Shown piece by piece: positions 23,699 through 31,844 of a DNA stretch of 40,803 nucleotides. Within the stretch, counting starts at the first letter, position 1. Every line of letters begins with the position of its first letter. A program made the position numbers and the translations under genes. Below the pieces are notes generated by a model. The model worked only from the letters and a program-made list of their open reading frames with translations. It was not told the DNA's origin and searched no databases. Origin of the DNA: Bordetella petrii (GTDB lineage: Bacteria > Pseudomonadota > Gammaproteobacteria > Burkholderiales > Burkholderiaceae_B); contig WMBV01000043.1 in NCBI GenBank assembly GCA_017745595.1, positions 1 to 40,803 of the forward strand. Reading direction: 5' to 3'.

Positions 23699-24520
23699 AT
23701 GGCAAGAGCAGACAAGAGCGAATCGGCCGCCGATGCTGACCGCGATGTGACGGGTCCCCGGTCGCTTACCCGCGTCCTGGGGATCTTCGGCGTGTTATCG
23801 GAAGTCGGCGATGGCGTTTCCCTTACGGATCTCAGCCTCGCCCTGAAGTCGCCCAAGAGCAGTCTCTTGAACTTGCTTCGACCGCTGGTGGCCGATGAGT
23901 ACCTGGTCAATGACGGCGGCGTGTACCGGCTGGGGCCCTCGATATACCGTTTGTCTTCCCGCGTGCTCGCGAGCTGGAATTTTCCCCGCTTGATCCGCCC
24001 GTTCATGGAAGAGCTCGCCGAACGTACCGGCGAATCCGTGTTGCTCAGCGTGCTCAACCGCGAGGCAGAGGTTGCGACCTATGTCGAGATCATCCCCAGC
24101 CCGCATCCCGTCCGGTACCACATTGCGGTCGGCACGACCCGGCCTTTGTACGCCAGCTCGGCGGGGCGCCTGTTGCTGGCCTACACTGACAAGGCCTGGC
24201 GCGACTCATACTTGAGTTCCGTGGCGTTCAAGGCCAAGACCGCGGTGCCCATGAATCGCGTCTGGCTGCGGCGGGAACTGGAACAGATCCGCAAAGAGGG
24301 CGTGGCCGCTGCCATCGATGTTTATATGGTCGGCCTTGCCGCCGTCGCCGCGCCCGTATTCGACGCCGAGGGGCAATGCGTGGCCGCGCTGACGCTGGCC
24401 GGGCCGACGGAGCGCTTCCGGCATGAGCTGACCAAGCTGAAGAACGTGCTGCGCGAGGTAGCCGCGCGATCGTCGGGGGTGGTAATGGCCGGAGGAGAAG
24501 GCGACGGATTCCGTCTTTGA
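23699..24520 (+). CDS. IclR-family transcriptional regulator
   Basis: 273 residues: N-terminal winged HTH (~20-80, RSLTRVLGIFGVLSEVGDGVSL, SPKSSLLNLLRPLVADEYL) and the C-terminal IclR effector domain (GESVLLSVLNREAEVATYVE, GTTRPLYASSAGRLLLAY, GLAAVAAPVFDAEGQCVAALTLAGP). It closes the catabolic cluster, 120 bp after the last enzyme gene and with its own upstream dyad. Control of the cluster, with a CoA ester or free acid as ligand, is inferred from position. Confidence 0.9.
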   Translation: MARADKSESAADADRDVTGPRSLTRVLGIFGVLSEVGDGVSLTDLSLALKSPKSSLLNLLRPLVADEYLVNDGGVYRLGPSIYRLSSRVLASWNFPRLIRPFMEELAERTGESVLLSVLNREAEVATYVEIIPSPHPVRYHIAVGTTRPLYASSAGRLLLAYTDKAWRDSYLSSVAFKAKTAVPMNRVWLRRELEQIRKEGVAAAIDVYMVGLAAVAAPVFDAEGQCVAALTLAGPTERFRHELTKLKNVLREVAARSSGVVMAGGEGDGFRL

Positions 24521-24533
24521 GGTTTTCGCGGCA

Positions 24534-25448
24534 TCACGGGGCGGATTCCGTACGCGGGCGGCGGGCCGCCGATAGCGGCGCCGCTTTCGGTTCCCGCGCC
24601 TGCGCCCACTGCACCACCCATACGCTACCGATGACGATCACCATGCCCGTCAGTTGCGGCAGGTTCAGGTTCTGCCCCAGCAGGCTCCAGCCCAGCACCA
24701 CCGCCGTTACCGGGCTCAGGAAGCCCAGCGCGGCCACCGCCGCCGGCCCCAGGCGCGCCAGGCCGCGAAACCACAACGCATAGGTAAACGCGCCGCCGAT
24801 CACCGCCAGATAAACCAGGCCGCCCAGGTTGGCGGCCGTCAGCGGGGGCAGGGGCGGTTCCAGCCAGGCCACGAAGGGCAGCAGCACCAGGCCGCCCGCC
24901 GTCAGTTGCCAGCTGGCAAAAGTCAGCGCCGGCACGGGCGGCTGCCAGCGGCGGCTAAGCACCGTGCCCAGCGCCATCGCCATCGCGCCCAGCAGCCCGG
25001 CGGCGATGCCGATGGGGTCCAGCGCCGCGTCGGGCGTCAGCACCAGCAGCGCCACGCCGCCGATGCCCGCTACCGCCGCCACGACCGATCCCGTCCGCAC
25101 CGGCGCGCCCAGCAGCAGGCGGGCCAGGCCGATCACGATCAGGGTCTGGATCGAACCCAATGTGGCGGCCACCCCGCCGGGCAGCCGGTAGGCCGTGACG
25201 AACAGCATGGCCCAGAACAACGCGAAATTCAGCGCGCCCAGCAGCAGGCTGCGCAGCCACCAGATGCCGTGGGGCAACCGGCGGCCCCACAACAACAGCA
25301 AAAGGCCCGCCGGCAGGGCGCGCAGCATGGCCACCGTCAGCGGGTAGCCCTGCGGCAGCATGCCCGTCGTCACAATATAAGTGCTGCCCCAGATGGCGGG
25401 CGCCAGGGCGGTGGCAAGAATGTCGGCACCGCGTTTCATGGGTTTCAT
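24534..25448 (-). CDS. EamA-family drug/metabolite exporter
   Basis: 304-residue inner-membrane protein with two EamA repeats and about ten membrane segments (PAIWGSTYIVTTGMLPQGYP, YRLPGGVAATLGSIQTLIV, then LAVIGGAFTYALWFRGLARLG and LGFLSPVTAVVLGW). Family members export amino acids or metabolites. ATG 25448 chosen (a TTG immediately before it is possible). Divergent from a LysR gene; convergent with the IclR gene, with only 13 bp between the stops. Confidence 0.87.
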   Translation of the reverse strand: MKPMKRGADILATALAPAIWGSTYIVTTGMLPQGYPLTVAMLRALPAGLLLLLWGRRLPHGIWWLRSLLLGALNFALFWAMLFVTAYRLPGGVAATLGSIQTLIVIGLARLLLGAPVRTGSVVAAVAGIGGVALLVLTPDAALDPIGIAAGLLGAMAMALGTVLSRRWQPPVPALTFASWQLTAGGLVLLPFVAWLEPPLPPLTAANLGGLVYLAVIGGAFTYALWFRGLARLGPAAVAALGFLSPVTAVVLGWSLLGQNLNLPQLTGMVIVIGSVWVVQWAQAREPKAAPLSAARRPRTESAP

Positions 25449-25566
25449 CAAGATTGCTCTCTGTTGCCGCGTCCAGGACCAAGCTGCAACAAAAGCAGCG
25501 GCGCTGAAAACAATCGCCGTTCGCCTGCTTTTTTGCCTGCATGAACATCAGGCTACTTGTCCTACC

Positions 25567-25572
25567 TATAAT
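25567..25572 (+). promoter_or_regulatory. TATAAT -10 hexamer before the LysR gene
   Basis: A consensus TATAAT lies in an AT-rich intergenic stretch (25550-25620), 50 bp before the LysR ATG. The -35 is poor (TGAACA at 25542, 19-bp spacer). Nothing like an SD precedes the ATG at 25623 (AATTAATAATAG). Confidence 0.4.
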
Positions 25573-25622
25573 TGATAATCCACTTCGGAGTGCATTCACT
25601 ATTAACTAACAATTAATAATAG

Positions 25623-26537
25623 ATGGAACACCTTACCGCCCTTCGTGTTTTCCGCAATATCGTCCAGCGGGGCAGTTTTGTGCAGGCGGCCCGCCACATG
25701 CAAATATCGCCGGCGGCGGCCAGCAAAAACATCAGCGAACTCGAATCCTATCTGGGCGTCAGACTGCTGCATCGCACCACCCGCCGCATCAGCCTTACCG
25801 AAGCCGGCACGCTGTACTACGAACAAGTCAGCCGCATCCTCGACGACCTCGACGAAGCCGGCCGTTCGCTGGCCCCCATGCAAGCCCAGCCCAGCGGCGT
25901 GCTGCGGGTCAGCGCGCCCATGTCGCTGACGCTGACCCGCCTGTCCGCCGCCATTCCGGCCTTCCTGAACGCCTACCCCGGGCTTACGCTCGACCTGCAC
26001 CTCGAAGACCGCCGCGTCGATCTCATCCAAGAAGGCTTCGACGTGGCCATACGCGGCACCGATCACCTCGAAGATTCTTCCCTGGTTGCTCGCCCCCTTA
26101 CCGTGCTGCCGCACGTATTGTGCGGCGCGCCGGCCTATTTCAACGCACACGGCGTGCCCGATACGCCCGATGCGCTGCTGCGGCACAACTGCCTGCGGTT
26201 TACCTTGTCGGGGCACGCCGACGAATGGACATTCCGGCGCAAGGGCCAGACCGCCCGCGTGCCCGTGCGCGGGCGCTACCAGGTCAATTCCAGCCTGGCC
26301 CTGCGCGACGCCCTCAGGGCCGGTGTCGGGCTCAGCCTGGTGCCGCGCACCTACGTCGAAGACGACCTCGCGCATGGCCGCCTGCGCGCCGTGCTGAACG
26401 ACTGGACCATGATCGACACCTACCTCTACGCCGTCTATCCGTCGCGTCGCCATGTGGCGGCCAAGGTGCGCGCTTTCATCGAATTCATCATCGCCGAACT
26501 GGGGCCGCCCGCGGCGCTCTTGCAGCTTGATCAGTAA
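25623..26537 (+). CDS. LysR-family transcriptional regulator divergent from the EamA exporter
   Basis: 304-residue LTTR: HTH GSFVQAARHMQISPAAASKNI, GVRLLHRTTRRISLTEAG, and CrgA-like effector domain (GVLRVSAPMSLTLTRLSA, DVAIRGTDHLEDSSLVARPL, HVAAKVRAFIEFII). The divergent arrangement with the exporter gene suggests it controls efflux; this is positional inference. No SD is visible, so the transcript may be leaderless or weakly translated. Confidence 0.88.
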   Translation: MEHLTALRVFRNIVQRGSFVQAARHMQISPAAASKNISELESYLGVRLLHRTTRRISLTEAGTLYYEQVSRILDDLDEAGRSLAPMQAQPSGVLRVSAPMSLTLTRLSAAIPAFLNAYPGLTLDLHLEDRRVDLIQEGFDVAIRGTDHLEDSSLVARPLTVLPHVLCGAPAYFNAHGVPDTPDALLRHNCLRFTLSGHADEWTFRRKGQTARVPVRGRYQVNSSLALRDALRAGVGLSLVPRTYVEDDLAHGRLRAVLNDWTMIDTYLYAVYPSRRHVAAKVRAFIEFIIAELGPPAALLQLDQ

Positions 26538-26694
26538 GAAATTGATCACCCGCAATTTGCTCGCGCGGCCGGTCCGCCACAATACGTTCATTTCCGTATC
26601 ACATGGCCGCGCCATCATTCTTACCCGTTTGCCGAACCAGCCTTCCGATGTACCCTATGTGGCGTGGTGTCATCTACATCGGGCAGAGGGTTCG

Positions 26695-28407
26695 ATGCCG
26701 GCCAACCATCCAGAAGCGGCCTGGATCGCCATCTTGGTGTTCTTTGCGCCCATCGCGTTGGGCACGGCGGCCTTCCTGTTTTTCGATCGCTCTCGCCTTC
26801 GGCTAGAGCGCGATACCCTGCAGTCGCGCGAAAATGACCTGCGCCTTGCCATAGAAAGCATTGCCGCCAGCAGACGGGTCGCGCTGTTTTTCCTGCGCCT
26901 CGACAGCCAGGGGCACTGCAGCTTTCCCCAGGTGGTGGGCTATACCGAGCGCTTCATGGGCTGCCGGGCCGACGACATCATGGCCGACGCCGAAAACTGG
27001 CTGCGCTGCCTGCCCGACGCCGATCGCGCCGCCGTCCAGCAGCTCATTGCGCGGTGCGGGGCCGAACTGCAGCCCATCCGCGCCGACCTTCAAGTGCGGC
27101 ATCCAGACGGCCAGGGCCGGATACGCATCGGCACGGGCAAGCCCGCCCGCAAGCCCGATGGCTCCATCCAATGGACAGGCTACTGGGCCGACACCACCGC
27201 CGAATACGAGCAGGCGCGGGTGCTTGCCCAGGCCAAGCACGACGCCGAAGCCAGCGCCGCCGCCAAGGCCCGTTTCCTGGCCACCATGAGCCACGAAATC
27301 CGCACGCCGCTCGCCACGGTCATCGGCGCGCTCGACCTCATCCGCCACACCGAATCGGTATCCGAAAGGCAGCGGTACTACGAGCTTGCCGACAACGCCG
27401 CGCGCCTGTTAATGGAAATCATCGGCGACATTCTCGATTTTTCGCGCCTGGAATCCAGGCACGTCCAACCCGAATCCGTGCCGTTCGATTTGCGCGACGT
27501 GCTCGGCCAGGTACTGCGCGTGTTCCGGCTGCAGGTGCGCCGCAAGGGCCTGGCGCTGACGCTCGACATGGACCCGGACACGGACTGGCAGCGCGTGGGC
27601 GACCCCACCCGTATTCAGCAGATTGCCCTGAACCTGGTGGGCAATGCGGTCAAGTTCACCGAACGCGGCCAGATCCGGGTCAGCGTCCGCGCCGAGTCCG
27701 CGCCGGGCGCCCACCTACAAGATATCGTCATGACGGTGGCCGATACCGGCATCGGTATCGCCGCGGCGGCGCAAGCGGGCCTGTTCCTGCCCTTCGCCCA
27801 GGCAGACGTCTCCATCACGCGGCGCTACGGCGGCAGCGGGCTGGGGCTGGCGGTGTGCCACCGCCTGGCCCGCCTGCTGGGTGGATCTATCCGGCTGGTC
27901 GAAAGCGCGCCCGGCCGCGGCAGCACCTTCGAGCTTCGGCTGCCCTTGGCCCAGGCAGACCCCGCGGCGGCGGCAGCCATGGCCGTCGCGCCGGCGGCTG
28001 CCGCACCGGCCGCCGTTCAACAGCCGCGCGCCGCCGGCGCGCGCGTCCTGGTGGTCGAAGACCAGGAACCTTATCGCATCATCTTGCGTCAATTACTCGC
28101 CAGGGCGGGGTTCGACTGCGACGTGGCCGCCACCGCCGAGCAAGCGCTCGACGCAATGGCCAGGCGAAGCTACGCCATGCTTTTTACCGACTGCCAGTTG
28201 CCCGGTATCGACGGCTTCGAGCTTGCCCGCCAGGTACGCCGGCAAGAACTGCAGGCGTGGCGCGGCCGCATGCCCATCGTCGGCGTTACGGCCGACGGCA
28301 GTGCCCAACAATTACAGCGCTGCCGCGATAGCGGAATGGACGAAATGCTCGCCAAGCCCGTGGCGTTTGCCGACCTGGAAAAGTGCATTAACCAATGGAT
28401 GAACTGA
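26695..28407 (+). CDS. hybrid sensor histidine kinase, BvgS-like cytoplasmic half (TM-PAS-HisKA-HATPase-REC)
   Basis: About 570 residues. One N-terminal membrane segment (~9-27, AWIAILVFFAPIALGTAAF), coiled linker, a PAS-like region (~60-180), HisKA with phospho-accepting His in ATMSHEIRTPLATVIG (~200), HATPase with NLVGNAVKFTERG, VADTGIGIA and GGSGLGLAV, an Ala-rich linker, and a receiver with VVEDQEP, phospho-Asp in LFTDCQLPGIDG (~498) and the conserved Lys in LAKPV. There is no periplasmic Venus flytrap sensor and no Hpt domain, unlike BvgS. ATG 26695 follows AGAGGG. The response regulator starts 4 bp after its stop, and the Hpt gene follows. Confidence 0.88.
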   Translation: MPANHPEAAWIAILVFFAPIALGTAAFLFFDRSRLRLERDTLQSRENDLRLAIESIAASRRVALFFLRLDSQGHCSFPQVVGYTERFMGCRADDIMADAENWLRCLPDADRAAVQQLIARCGAELQPIRADLQVRHPDGQGRIRIGTGKPARKPDGSIQWTGYWADTTAEYEQARVLAQAKHDAEASAAAKARFLATMSHEIRTPLATVIGALDLIRHTESVSERQRYYELADNAARLLMEIIGDILDFSRLESRHVQPESVPFDLRDVLGQVLRVFRLQVRRKGLALTLDMDPDTDWQRVGDPTRIQQIALNLVGNAVKFTERGQIRVSVRAESAPGAHLQDIVMTVADTGIGIAAAAQAGLFLPFAQADVSITRRYGGSGLGLAVCHRLARLLGGSIRLVESAPGRGSTFELRLPLAQADPAAAAAMAVAPAAAAPAAVQQPRAAGARVLVVEDQEPYRIILRQLLARAGFDCDVAATAEQALDAMARRSYAMLFTDCQLPGIDGFELARQVRRQELQAWRGRMPIVGVTADGSAQQLQRCRDSGMDEMLAKPVAFADLEKCINQWMN

Positions 28408-28411
28408 ACTC

Positions 28412-29038
28412 GTGACCTGCGTACTCATTGTCGACGACCACCCTTCCTTGCGGCTGATACTCAGGCAGCAACTGTCGCAGATGCTGGGCGTGTCGGAAAT
28501 CATCGAGGCGGGCAATGGCCAGGATGCCGTGCAGGCCGTGCGGCAGTCCGAGCCCGGGCTGGTCATTCTGGATATCGACCTGCCCAAAATCAACGGCCTG
28601 GACGCCATTCCCCGCATCAAGCTCATCAAGCCCGATGTCCGCATCCTGGTTATCTCCGCGCAAGACCCCGCCGTTTTCGCGCCGCGCGTCAAGGCCGCCG
28701 GGGCGCAGGGCTACATCAGCAAGGTGCAAGAACTGCCGCAGATCGTCCGCGCCATCGAGGCGGTGCTGGCCGGCTACAGCATCTTCCCCGACGTGGTCAA
28801 CGGCGCGGCCGAGTCCCCCGAAGCCAAGGGCACGAACAAAATCGAACGCCTGTCCGACAAAGAAATCATCGTCATGCAGATGCTGGCGCGCGGCATGTCC
28901 AACAAAGACATCGGCGACGCGCTGTTCATCAGCAACAAAACGGTCAGCACCTATAAAACCCGCCTGATGGCCAAGCTAGACGTAAACACCCTGGTCGAGC
29001 TGGTCGACTTTGCCCGCAAGCACCATATTGCCTATTGA
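28412..29038 (+). CDS. BvgA/EvgA-like response regulator (REC + LuxR-type HTH)
   Basis: 208 residues. Receiver: acidic pair D8/D9 (LIVDDHP), phospho-acceptor D54 (VILDIDLPK), S82 and K104. The output HTH is close to BvgA: LARGMSNKDIGDALFISNKTVSTYKTRL against the BvgA text I recall, with KTVSTYKTRL identical. Overall resemblance to Bordetella BvgA is clear but moderate, so it looks like a paralogue rather than BvgA itself. GTG 28412 is 4 bp after the kinase stop, so the two are co-translated. It is the candidate binder of the heptad sites found before the fimbrial genes. Confidence 0.9.
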   Translation: MTCVLIVDDHPSLRLILRQQLSQMLGVSEIIEAGNGQDAVQAVRQSEPGLVILDIDLPKINGLDAIPRIKLIKPDVRILVISAQDPAVFAPRVKAAGAQGYISKVQELPQIVRAIEAVLAGYSIFPDVVNGAAESPEAKGTNKIERLSDKEIIVMQMLARGMSNKDIGDALFISNKTVSTYKTRLMAKLDVNTLVELVDFARKHHIAY

Positions 29039-29083
29039 CCGCAACGCGGCCGCTATTCACTTGAACCCGCATTTCCGCCTGCC

Positions 29084-29758
29084 ATGCACCACGCCTTGAT
29101 CGTATCCGCGCAACCAGGGTGGGCCGCCCAAAGCGGCGTGTCGGGCACGCTTGCCGGGCTGGGTCTGTCCGTACGCGAAGCCCCCCGCCTGGACGGCACC
29201 GGAGACTTCCATTATGCGGTCATCATCCTTCATTCGGTGGAGGGCCAGCGGGCGCTAGGTAGCGCGCCGGACCAGCCGGTGGCCGTGCCCGGCGCCATCG
29301 TGCTGACCAGCGGCGTCGCGTCCGCCCAACCGGCCGCGGCCCGCGGCCGGTTGCCCCTGCCCGTTACCGAAGCGTCGCTGGCCGCCGCGCTGGCCGCCGC
29401 CGGCTACGCCGTGCCGCTGCCGGCACACGAGGCCATTTTGCAGCATGTGGGGCAGTTAGTGGACTGCGACGCCGAGGTCACGGCCGAGCTCGTTGCCAGC
29501 CTGCTTGCCACGAACCGCGTCGATCTACACAAGCTGCGCGATGCCTGTGCCGCGGGCCGTTGGCCCGACGTGCGCGCCAGCGCGCACCGCATCAAGGGTA
29601 CGGCGCATCTGGCCGGCGCGGCGGCGCTGGCCGCGCTAAGCCTGCGTGTCGAAACGCTGGCGCAGCAGGGCCAGGGCGAAACGGTGCGGGCGTTGATGCT
29701 GTTGTATGAGCCGGCGGTGGAACGGTTGTCGCAGGCGCTGGCCATTCTGGCCGGATAG
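29084..29758 (+). CDS. Hpt phosphotransfer protein with N-terminal pseudo-receiver
   Basis: 224 residues. The C-terminal ~110 form an Hpt domain with the phospho-His in ASAHRIKGTAHLAGA (~168) after LRDACAAGRWPDV. The first ~110 follow receiver topology but without its chemistry: ALIVSAQPG instead of the acidic pair, AVIILHSVEG without the phospho-Asp, IVLTSG retained, and LPLPVT where Lys-Pro is expected. It would relay phosphate from the hybrid kinases' receivers to the BvgA-like regulator, supplying the Hpt step that BvgS has at its own C terminus. Third gene of the operon. Confidence 0.85.
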   Translation: MHHALIVSAQPGWAAQSGVSGTLAGLGLSVREAPRLDGTGDFHYAVIILHSVEGQRALGSAPDQPVAVPGAIVLTSGVASAQPAAARGRLPLPVTEASLAAALAAAGYAVPLPAHEAILQHVGQLVDCDAEVTAELVASLLATNRVDLHKLRDACAAGRWPDVRASAHRIKGTAHLAGAAALAALSLRVETLAQQGQGETVRALMLLYEPAVERLSQALAILAG

Positions 29759-29784
29759 CGGTTGGGCAGTGGCCGACGAGTGGT

Positions 29785-29817
29785 CGATGGGTGACCGATG
29801 GGTGACCGATGGGTGGC
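29785..29817. repeat. three 11-bp tandem repeats between convergent signalling genes
   Basis: CGATGGGTGAC occurs at 29785-29795 and 29796-29806, followed by CGATGGGTGGC at 29807-29817, in the 62-bp gap between the Hpt gene and the second kinase gene. A slippage-prone tract. Confidence 0.85.
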
Positions 29818-29820
29818 CCA

Positions 29821-31497
29821 CTAATTGGGCAAGTGGGTCCGCAGGGCCGCCTTCAGTTCGGCCAGCCCCACCGGCTTGAACAACACCATGTTCATGCCGG
29901 CTTCCAGCGCTTCGCGCATATTGGTATCTTGCGTGCCTGCCGTATAGCCCAGCACCGGAATGCGGCTGTTGGCGTCGGCCCGCTTGCGCAGGGCGCGTAC
30001 GAATTCCATGCCGTTCATTTGCGGCATGGAGCAATCGCAGATCACCAGCTTGAATATCCGCTTATCGGCGGCTCGCAGTGCCTGCAGGCCATTTTCGGCG
30101 GTGACGACAGTATGGCCCAGGCGCCGCAATTGGTGTCCCAGCAAGATGCGATTGGACGCCTGATCGTCCACCACCAGAATCGACGCGGGCCCATCGGGCT
30201 TGGCCGGCGCTTCGGCAATGGCGTTGGCAACGGCTTCGGCAGGCGTTTGCCGCGCGGGCAGCTTCAGGCGCACCACGACTTGGGTACCGGCTTCCAGTGT
30301 GCTTCTGACCCGTATGTAGCCACCCAGAACGTCCGTCAGGCGTTTGCAGATCGACAGGCCCAGCCCCACGCCGCCATTGGATGCCGCCCCGTCCACTTGC
30401 ATGAAGGGTTCGAACAATACGGGCAGTGCCTGGGGCGGGATACCGATGCCCGTGTCGGTGACGGAAAACTGCACCCACTGATGCGCTTCGTGAATGCGCG
30501 TTGCCGTCACCCCGATATGAACATGCCCTTTTTCGGTAAAGCGGATGGCATTGGAAACCAGGTTGTTCAGAATCTGCTTCACGCGCAGCGCGTCGACAAA
30601 ATGAGCGGGCGCGACCGACGGCGAGACATCGACATTCAGCGCCAGCCCCTTGCTGTTGGCTACCGGCGAGAATACGCCCGCCACCTCTTCCACAACCTCG
30701 CGCAGCCCCACGAAAGCGGGCTTCAGATCGAGTTTCCCGGCTTCCATCTTCGACAGATGCAGCAGGTCGTCGATCAACGACAGCAGCGAGCGCGCCGACT
30801 GCAGGGCGGTGTCCAGCTGCTGCCGTTCGCTTGCGGTCAGCGAGGCCTGCAGCAGCGTCAGTTCCAGCATGCCCATGATGGCGTTCATGGGGGTGCGTAT
30901 ATCGTGGCTGACCGCCGCCAGAAACGTGGATTTGGCGCGATCGGCGGCCTCGGCGCGATCGCGCGCTTCGGCCAGTTGATTCAGCGCACGCCGGCGTTCC
31001 GTAACGTCGAGCCAGCCGCCGACCACGCCTATGATCGCGTTGGACGCATCGCGCAAGGGTGACGTCCAGTGTTGCAGGGTGGCGGGGCCCGTGCGCAGCA
31101 GCATGGTCCTGTCTTCGACGGCGGGCAGGCCGCTGTTCATGACGTCTCGGTACTGGCGTTCGATTTCACGCAGATTCAGTGCATCGGCGCCCAGCCAGCG
31201 GGCCGCGGTGTCAATGGAGGCCTGGTCCAGCACGGTGCGCGGCTGTCCGCAAGCCTGGGCGTACGCGGTGTTGCAGGCGATCAGTTTAAGATCGCGGTCG
31301 CGCAGGTAAATGGGCAGGGGTATGGCGTCCAGCACGACCATGTAGGTGCGCAGCATGCCGCGCATCAGTTGCGCGCTGCGCCGCTGGCGCCGCATCGTGG
31401 CAAGCAGCAACAGGGCGGCGCTGGCCAGCGCGGTTACGGCAATCGCCCACAAAATAGACGCGTCCGACAAGGCATGCCACGGCGGATCGATCAGCAT
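29821..31497 (-). CDS. second hybrid sensor histidine kinase (TM-PAS-HisKA-HATPase-REC)
   Basis: About 558 residues. One membrane segment near the N terminus (ASILWAIAVTALASAALLLL), PAS domain (LDAIPLPIYLRDRDLKLIACN to GGWLDVTERRRA), HisKA with His in AAVSHDIRTPMNAIMG (~197), HATPase with NLVSNAIRFTEKG, VTDTGIGIP and GGVGLGLSI, and a receiver with VVDDQASNR, phospho-Asp in VICDCSMPQMNG (~487) and Lys in LFKPV. It has no Hpt and no periplasmic sensor. ATG 31497 precedes the membrane segment; the frame is open to 31653 through a perfect hairpin. Convergent with the Hpt gene; BvgA-like sites lie upstream. Confidence 0.87.
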   Translation of the reverse strand: MLIDPPWHALSDASILWAIAVTALASAALLLLATMRRQRRSAQLMRGMLRTYMVVLDAIPLPIYLRDRDLKLIACNTAYAQACGQPRTVLDQASIDTAARWLGADALNLREIERQYRDVMNSGLPAVEDRTMLLRTGPATLQHWTSPLRDASNAIIGVVGGWLDVTERRRALNQLAEARDRAEAADRAKSTFLAAVSHDIRTPMNAIMGMLELTLLQASLTASERQQLDTALQSARSLLSLIDDLLHLSKMEAGKLDLKPAFVGLREVVEEVAGVFSPVANSKGLALNVDVSPSVAPAHFVDALRVKQILNNLVSNAIRFTEKGHVHIGVTATRIHEAHQWVQFSVTDTGIGIPPQALPVLFEPFMQVDGAASNGGVGLGLSICKRLTDVLGGYIRVRSTLEAGTQVVVRLKLPARQTPAEAVANAIAEAPAKPDGPASILVVDDQASNRILLGHQLRRLGHTVVTAENGLQALRAADKRIFKLVICDCSMPQMNGMEFVRALRKRADANSRIPVLGYTAGTQDTNMREALEAGMNMVLFKPVGLAELKAALRTHLPN

Positions 31498-31621
31498 GCT
31501 GGCCAGCCGCTCTCGTATTGACGACGGATGGTAATAATGCGGTGCATGCGGCGGCACATGGCACCGTGGCGGCTGGAAAGATGAAAGTGCGACATGGCAG
31601 ATTGCGAAAAGTGATTTTCCT

Positions 31622-31660
31622 GCCGTATGTGGCTGAAGCTCTGCTTCAGCCACATACGGC
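31622..31660 (-). other. perfect 18-bp hairpin in the leader of the second kinase gene
   Basis: GCCGTATGTGGCTGAAGC (31622-31639) and its exact complement (31643-31660) flank a TCT loop. No T-tract follows on either strand, so it is not a standard terminator. If the -10 proposed at 31669-31674 is right, transcription would begin at about 31662, placing this hairpin at the extreme 5' end of a ~165-nt leader. Confidence 0.85.
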
Positions 31661-31668
31661 GTGACGTA

Positions 31669-31732
31669 ACACTACGCGTAATACCTATGTCATCCGCACA
31701 GAAATTTCGTCGAATATGTCAGAAATTTCCGA
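31669..31732 (-). promoter_or_regulatory. BvgA-like promoter of the second kinase gene: two inverted heptad sites
   Basis: Two copies of CAGAAATTTC at 31699 and 31720, centred at 31704.5 and 31725.5 (21 bp apart). Each is an inverted repeat of TTTC half-sites (31698-31711 and 31719-31732), similar to the BvgA heptad TTTC(C/T)TA. A TAGTGT on the minus strand (31669-31674) lies 33 bp from the proximal centre. Autoregulation by the neighbouring BvgA-like protein is inferred. Confidence 0.5.
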
Positions 31733-31779
31733 AGGCACGCCTTTAGCGGTCGATGAGCGTTATCAGCGCCCGTTATGCA

Positions 31780-31810
31780 GGTATCTGACTCCCGCAGGGT
31801 GTCAGATACC
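31780..31810. repeat. dispersed palindromic repeat unit with compensated arms
   Basis: Arms GGTATCTGAC and GTCAGATACC, loop TCCCGCAGGGT. Relative to the canonical unit both arms changed (G to A on the left, C to T on the right), so pairing is preserved. Confidence 0.92.
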
Positions 31811-31844
31811 GTAGCCTGTAGACGTTGCTTCAATAGAACGGAAC

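Noticed and set aside
26538-26694. BvgA-like heptads upstream of the first kinase operon
   Set aside because: Only isolated TTTCC-like fragments are visible (for example near 26590), with no dyad pair and no fitting -10 spacing.
28412-29038. Naming the response regulator bvgA
   Set aside because: The output HTH is BvgA-like, but the receiver is only moderately similar to the BvgA sequence I remember, while true BvgA is strongly conserved in the genus; a paralogue is more likely.
29809-31062. 417-codon open frame antisense to the second kinase
   Set aside because: His/Gln/Arg-rich mirror frame; the kinase motifs on the other strand are complete.
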